Source of the DNA: an uncultured Fusicatenibacter sp.
GTDB lineage: Bacteria; Bacillota; Clostridia; Lachnospirales; Lachnospiraceae
DNA: 10,400 nucleotides
Direction: 5' to 3'
Assembly (NCBI GenBank): GCA_902493585.1
Contig: CABUPZ010000083.1
Coordinates: 1-10,400 of the forward strand
The notes beneath the pieces were generated by a model. That model worked only from the letters and a program-made list of their open reading frames with translations, ran no database searches and was not told where the DNA came from. A program made the translations under genes and the position numbers. Positions 7,556-10,400 of this stretch are shown piece by piece; position 1 is the stretch's first letter; each line of letters begins with the position of its first letter.

Positions 7556-7584
7556 ACTATACTGACTTTTCCTCCGTCTGTCAA
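7556..7584 (-). promoter_or_regulatory. Strong sigma-A promoter for gltA
   Basis: On the minus strand a perfect TTGACA (7579-7584) is followed after 17 nt by TATAGT (7556-7561), five of six matches to TATAAT. Transcription would begin near 7549, leaving a leader of about 48 nt before the citrate synthase start. It is the best promoter in the window. Confidence 0.8.
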
Positions 7585-7618
7585 TCATTTTCTTTTTCCC
7601 AATTAATGTTTTACCACG

Positions 7619-7638
7619 AGAAAGTGCAGATCCTTTCT
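7619..7638 (-). other. Small hairpin after the ATP-grasp gene
   Basis: AGAAAG and CTTTCT form a 6-bp stem with an 8-nt loop a few bases after the stop codon of the ATP-grasp gene. On the minus strand it is followed by CGTGGTAAAAC and not a T-run, so it does not look like an intrinsic terminator. No better terminator is visible between this operon and the gltA promoter, so some read-through into gltA is possible. Confidence 0.3.
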
Positions 7639-7649
7639 GTTGTCTCTTT

Positions 7650-8981
7650 TCATTCAAGAACCAGTGTCGCAACTGCCTTCTCATTATACTGGGAAGAAAT
7701 AATGCCTCCATCGGAAAGACGGGAGTATACGCCTGCAAATTTTCCATTGTATACGAACAGCCCGGACATATTGGTATACGGTTTAAACGCCGCGTTTTCC
7801 TCAGGGAAATAAATATTCTGCGTACGGTACGGATGATGGTATTCCTGATAAATATATCCCTGATTAAAATGCTGTTCTACAATGTCTTCCCATTCTTCCT
7901 GAGTGTAATCCACCCCGGCATATACCCCGCGGGAACCGTAGGAATCCAGAGGCTTGATGATCCAACGGTCTTTGTCTTCCAGCAGATGTTCCTCCCTGCA
8001 GAAACGGCTGTCCATAAGATTGGTGTAAGGGATATGCTCCATCACAAATTTCTGTTCCTTCTCATCAAGAAGAGACAGGGTCGGCTCCTCCCGCAGGATC
8101 TTGAACAGCCATTTGTTGTGCACGATCTGAGTACAGAAAGATCCCATCACGCAGACCGCCTGATCCTTCACCGCCTGCACAAACGGCTGGACTTTCTCGT
8201 AATTTGCCATCACATCCGTGGTCACCGCGCGACGGTAGATCAGATCCACCGGATGCCCGGTGGGCGAATACAGCACGCTGTTCTCATATTTCATCTCTGT
8301 AATCTCGCAGATCTCACATGCATACCCCGCCCGCTGGAACCGTCTCTGAAATTCCTCAAACTCTGTGATCGAGCAGTGCTCCAGGAAATCCACGATCGCA
8401 ATATAAGGATGTTCCTTTTTCTTTTCATACGTCTCATACAGACCGAGAAACGTCTGTACCCAGCTGTCAAACAATTCATACTGACGGAAGGAATAAGCTT
8501 TTTTCATTTCCTGATGGGTGATATTTCTTTCCAGCGCCATGTTCAGCACATAATCTTCATTCATTGCGCTGGTTCCGTCGCTGTTGATCTCACAGAACTT
8601 GAAACTCCAGTCCTCCTCATTGAAAAAAATATCGAAACGGGCAATCGGCAGAACAGAATCATACAGATTCGGAACCAGAATCAGCTCCTCCAGCTCTTTG
8701 GAAAACGGAAAGTATTTTCTGTATTCCGGATTCTTCAGATATTCGTGGATGATCTTTTCAAAAATTTTGTAGGTGGTGTCCACGATCTCGCCAAAGTATC
8801 CTGCCACATCCTCCGTCAGGATCTTCGGGATATGCAGCGTATGGACACATCTTCCATGGTACGCCACCGATGAGTGTTCCAGATAATCTTTTACCGCCAG
8901 TCCCGACGCCTTGTTCGCTTCATAGTTTTCCTCTATTTTCTTCTGATACGCTTCTCTGACTTCTTTCATATTCATTTTCAT
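7650..8981 (-). CDS. ATP-grasp ligase, glutathionylspermidine-synthase-like
   Basis: The 443-residue protein resembles the synthetase half of glutathionylspermidine synthase (circularly permuted ATP-grasp), which activates a peptide carboxylate as acyl phosphate and joins an amine. RFD at residues 114-116 and CEINSDG at 130-136 give R114, D116, E131 and N133, the same arrangement as the phosphate- and Mg-binding residues I recall for E. coli GspS. K343 in IIKPLDSYGSRGV (341-353) fits the nucleotide-binding lysine and glycine-rich loop, and R421 near the C-terminus fits the late lid arginine. The amidase domain of the E. coli bifunctional enzyme is absent. ATG overlaps the upstream ligase stop as ATGA. 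The annotated start has AGGA only a few bases away, so the ATGs at 8975 or 8969 may be the true start. Its partner implies a gamma-Glu-Cys substrate; the amine (glycine, polyamine or amino acid) is unknown. Confidence 0.75.
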   Translation of the reverse strand: MKMNMKEVREAYQKKIEENYEANKASGLAVKDYLEHSSVAYHGRCVHTLHIPKILTEDVAGYFGEIVDTTYKIFEKIIHEYLKNPEYRKYFPFSKELEELILVPNLYDSVLPIARFDIFFNEEDWSFKFCEINSDGTSAMNEDYVLNMALERNITHQEMKKAYSFRQYELFDSWVQTFLGLYETYEKKKEHPYIAIVDFLEHCSITEFEEFQRRFQRAGYACEICEITEMKYENSVLYSPTGHPVDLIYRRAVTTDVMANYEKVQPFVQAVKDQAVCVMGSFCTQIVHNKWLFKILREEPTLSLLDEKEQKFVMEHIPYTNLMDSRFCREEHLLEDKDRWIIKPLDSYGSRGVYAGVDYTQEEWEDIVEQHFNQGYIYQEYHHPYRTQNIYFPEENAAFKPYTNMSGLFVYNGKFAGVYSRLSDGGIISSQYNEKAVATLVLE

Positions 8982-10225
8982 TCTTCCTGCCTTTCCTGCT
9001 CTTTCAAGCTCTCTTTTCTCTGAACCAGTTCAAATAGTGGCTGCAGATACTTTCTTTCCTCCAGTTCCAGATGGTTTTCCGCCATCTGAAGCAGACGCCC
9101 GATAAATTCCGCCGCCGGTTCTCCATAGATTTCTCCTTCATAGCCGTGCTCTGCAAGAGAACGCTCCGCATTTCTGATATCTTCCTCCTGGATCGTATAC
9201 CTGGCGAGCAGTTCCTCCCGCACCTCTTTTTCGAAGGTCAGCCCTTTGACCAGAGCCGTGTAAGCCAGCACATAAGGCAGCGGCATGCTGTCCGCGCCGC
9301 GGATCTCCACGTAATGCTTCACCCGGACATCCAGAAATGTCATCGACAGGATATGTTCAATGTCCCGCCTTGTCAGCAGCCGGTCGCTCCACAGATCCTG
9401 TACCTTCTGGTGACCGGTAGACCGGTAACCGCCGTCTTCCGGAAGAAAAATCGTCTCCAGATTCCAGAGATATTTCGCATAGGTATGAAAACCGAAATCT
9501 TCTTCAAAAAGTCCCGGAAGGATTCCGCACCGTCCGCTGTCCACATGGTCCCAGATCCAGGTACGCGCCAGATGCCCCGGATAAGGCTTCTCTTCCAGGA
9601 CCGCCGTATTGTCCGACAGCAGTTTCAGCGCCGGCATGATCAGATACGCCGTCCGGTATTTGCTGACAAAGTCCAGTTCGCAGCAGTAATCGATGGATAC
9701 CTGGGCGGCAGCCGTTCCCCGCATCATATTGCGGCCGGTCGTGCCGGATTCCTGAAAATAAGCGTCCATATACTCATAACGCTTTTTCGGAATCAGATCC
9801 AATTCATCCACACGCCCGAACGGACGGTATCCCCTGGTCACAAGTTCATACCCTCTCTGTTCCAGAGACGGACGGACTGCCTCAGAAAAATTCCGGTAAA
9901 TTTTCTCAATACACCGCAGGTTTTCCTTCGGCGCAATGCTGATTTCCAGCTGAGCAGCCGGTTCCAGGGACAGGGCATAGTCGTTGTTGTATAAGCCCAG
10001 CAGCCTCCCGTTTTCCCGTTCATGACCCGGATAATACTCTTTCCACTCTTCCAGAAGTTCTTCGATCCCATCCGGACCATAATACGACACATTCTTTTGA
10101 TTCTTCCTGTCTATCACGAAATGCTCCAGCTCCACGCCGAGTTTCTGAAGACAGTTCCATTTACATCCATCCCGGAAATACTGCTCCAGCAGCTCCAGGT
10201 TCTGTTGTTCTATCTGATTGTTCAA
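8978..10225 (-). CDS. Glutamate-cysteine ligase, GCS2 (plant/proteobacterial) type
   Basis: The enzyme should join glutamate, through its gamma-carboxylate, to cysteine with ATP, the first step of glutathione-type thiol synthesis in the cytoplasm. Recognisable GCS2 segments are GVELEHF (30-36) with the metal-binding glutamates, SLEPAAQLEIS (86-96), MMRGTAAAQVSIDY (167-180) and EIRGADSMP (307-315), equivalent to EHE, LEPGGQFELS, VQVNLDF and EMRGADGGP in plant and alphaproteobacterial GshA. I chose a TTG start at 10225 because AGGAG lies 6 nt before it and the family begins there, giving 415 residues. A longer frame from a GTG at 10360 has no ribosome binding site and would run through the structured leader. 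It overlaps the ATP-grasp gene by 4 nt. A related substrate amine instead of cysteine (as in EgtA-like or carboxylate-amine ligases) is possible. Confidence 0.85.
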   Translation of the reverse strand: MNNQIEQQNLELLEQYFRDGCKWNCLQKLGVELEHFVIDRKNQKNVSYYGPDGIEELLEEWKEYYPGHERENGRLLGLYNNDYALSLEPAAQLEISIAPKENLRCIEKIYRNFSEAVRPSLEQRGYELVTRGYRPFGRVDELDLIPKKRYEYMDAYFQESGTTGRNMMRGTAAAQVSIDYCCELDFVSKYRTAYLIMPALKLLSDNTAVLEEKPYPGHLARTWIWDHVDSGRCGILPGLFEEDFGFHTYAKYLWNLETIFLPEDGGYRSTGHQKVQDLWSDRLLTRRDIEHILSMTFLDVRVKHYVEIRGADSMPLPYVLAYTALVKGLTFEKEVREELLARYTIQEEDIRNAERSLAEHGYEGEIYGEPAAEFIGRLLQMAENHLELEERKYLQPLFELVQRKESLKEQERQEE

Positions 10226-10231
10226 TGTACT

Positions 10232-10236
10232 CTCCT
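10232..10236 (-). promoter_or_regulatory. Ribosome binding site that fixes the TTG start of the ligase
   Basis: On the minus strand AGGAG ends 6 nt before TTG at 10225-10223. No ATG or GTG in frame has a comparable site, so this site decides the start. Confidence 0.7.
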
Positions 10237-10252
10237 GCTTTATTTTATATTT

Positions 10253-10270
10253 TGTCTGACTTTTCAGACA
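10253..10270 (-). other. 7-bp hairpin just upstream of the ligase ribosome binding site
   Basis: TGTCTGA (transcript sense, 10270-10264) and TCAGACA (10259-10253) form a perfect stem with an AAAG tetraloop, about 16 nt before the AGGAG. It is followed by AAATATAAAAT and not by a T-run, so it is not a terminator in the transcript sense. It may be part of the leader structure or protect the message end. Confidence 0.5.
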
Positions 10271-10277
10271 CACTCCG

Positions 10278-10360
10278 GTGACATCCACTTGAAATACCTT
10301 ACTGTTGGATACCAGAAAATAAGACTGACGAAGCTGTAAGATATGGAAAGCGGATGTCAC
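10278..10360 (-). promoter_or_regulatory. Structured leader (two nested helices) of the thiol-ligase operon
   Basis: Two nested complementary pairs are visible. The outer helix joins 10350-10360 to 10278-10288 (11 bp with one G-U wobble). The inner helix joins 10336-10344 to 10294-10302 (9 bp with one U-G wobble). They are separated by a symmetric 5-by-5 internal loop and enclose a 33-nt apical region in which GUCAG/CUGGU may form a further weak hairpin. Both wobbles are allowed only in the RNA sense of the ligase operon, in favour of an RNA element. The outer helix begins almost at the predicted transcription start, so an alternative is a protein operator built on GTGACATCC/GGATGTCAC, or a small inverted-repeat insertion. 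I recognise no known riboswitch class. Confidence 0.5.
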
Positions 10361-10361
10361 T

Positions 10362-10390
10362 AGTATGCCAGATATTGACAGATTTTACAA
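10362..10390 (-). promoter_or_regulatory. Candidate promoter of the thiol-ligase operon
   Basis: On the minus strand TTGTAA (10385-10390) and CATACT (10362-10367) are 17 nt apart, each four of six to consensus, and a TG one base before the -10 gives an extended -10 element. Transcription would start near 10357-10355, inside the outer arm of the leader helix. A promoter further right, outside the window, is possible. Confidence 0.45.
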
Positions 10391-10400
10391 GGCTCCATAG

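Noticed and set aside
10251..10272. Intrinsic terminator or attenuator from the 7-bp hairpin
   Set aside because: No T-run follows the stem in the sense of the ligase operon; A-rich sequence follows instead.
10226..10360. In-frame 45-codon N-terminal extension of the glutamate-cysteine ligase, starting at GTG 10360
   Set aside because: No ribosome binding site precedes the GTG, the stretch does not resemble the GCS2 family and it coincides with the structured leader; the TTG at 10225 has a strong site.
10375..10400. Plus-strand TTGACA at 10375-10380 with TAG at the correct 17-nt spacing at the window edge, a possible divergent promoter
   Set aside because: The -10 box is cut off after three bases, so it cannot be judged.

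Overview
The window looks like a piece of chromosome from a low-to-mid GC Gram-positive anaerobe, most probably Bacillota, class Clostridia, and plausibly Lachnospiraceae. This rests on purine-rich ribosome binding sites (GGAGG, AGGAG, AAGGAG), sigma-A type promoters, a QueH-type epoxyqueuosine reductase, an archaeal/fungal-type aspartate-semialdehyde dehydrogenase and short operons. Genus or species cannot be fixed from the sequence alone. I see no rRNA, tRNA, CRISPR array, insertion sequence or phage gene.

Layout. (1) Positions 1-2950, minus strand: queH (tRNA queuosine), argH (argininosuccinate lyase), then asd (aspartate-semialdehyde dehydrogenase, cut by the window edge). queH and argH are 4 nt apart and share a promoter upstream of queH. 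asd has its own likely promoter in the gap after argH. (2) Positions 2951-3151: a 201-bp divergent region with the queH promoter on the minus strand. On the plus strand it holds a leader with mutually exclusive pairings, one of which covers the ribosome binding site of the next gene. (3) Positions 3152-4715, plus strand: an ATPase and a permease of a NitT/TauT (SsuBC-like) ABC importer, overlapping by 11 nt, with no substrate-binding protein in the window. (4) Positions 4740-4780: a perfect 13-bp hairpin with T-runs on both sides, a bidirectional terminator between convergent units. (5) Positions 4805-7501, minus strand: citrate synthase followed 12 nt later by a membrane-anchored protein with a probable beta-propeller ectodomain, driven by a near-consensus promoter. 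(6) Positions 7650-10225, minus strand: a two-gene operon encoding a plant/proteobacterial-type (GCS2) glutamate-cysteine ligase and a glutathionylspermidine-synthase-like ATP-grasp ligase, joined by an ATGA overlap. (7) Positions 10226-10400: a structured leader and candidate promoter for that operon.

Most genes are amino-acid, tRNA-modification and central-carbon housekeeping functions. The unusual part is the right end. A gamma-glutamylcysteine-forming enzyme is translationally coupled to an ATP-grasp ligase that is neither GshB nor GshF and lacks the amidase half of E. coli Gsp synthetase. Together they suggest a compact route to glutathione, a glutathione-polyamine conjugate or another gamma-Glu-Cys-derived molecule. 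Upstream there is a nested two-helix leader (11 bp plus 9 bp, each with one G-U wobble) and a 7-bp hairpin just before the ribosome binding site. Citrate synthase next door can feed 2-oxoglutarate and glutamate, but a functional link is only inference.
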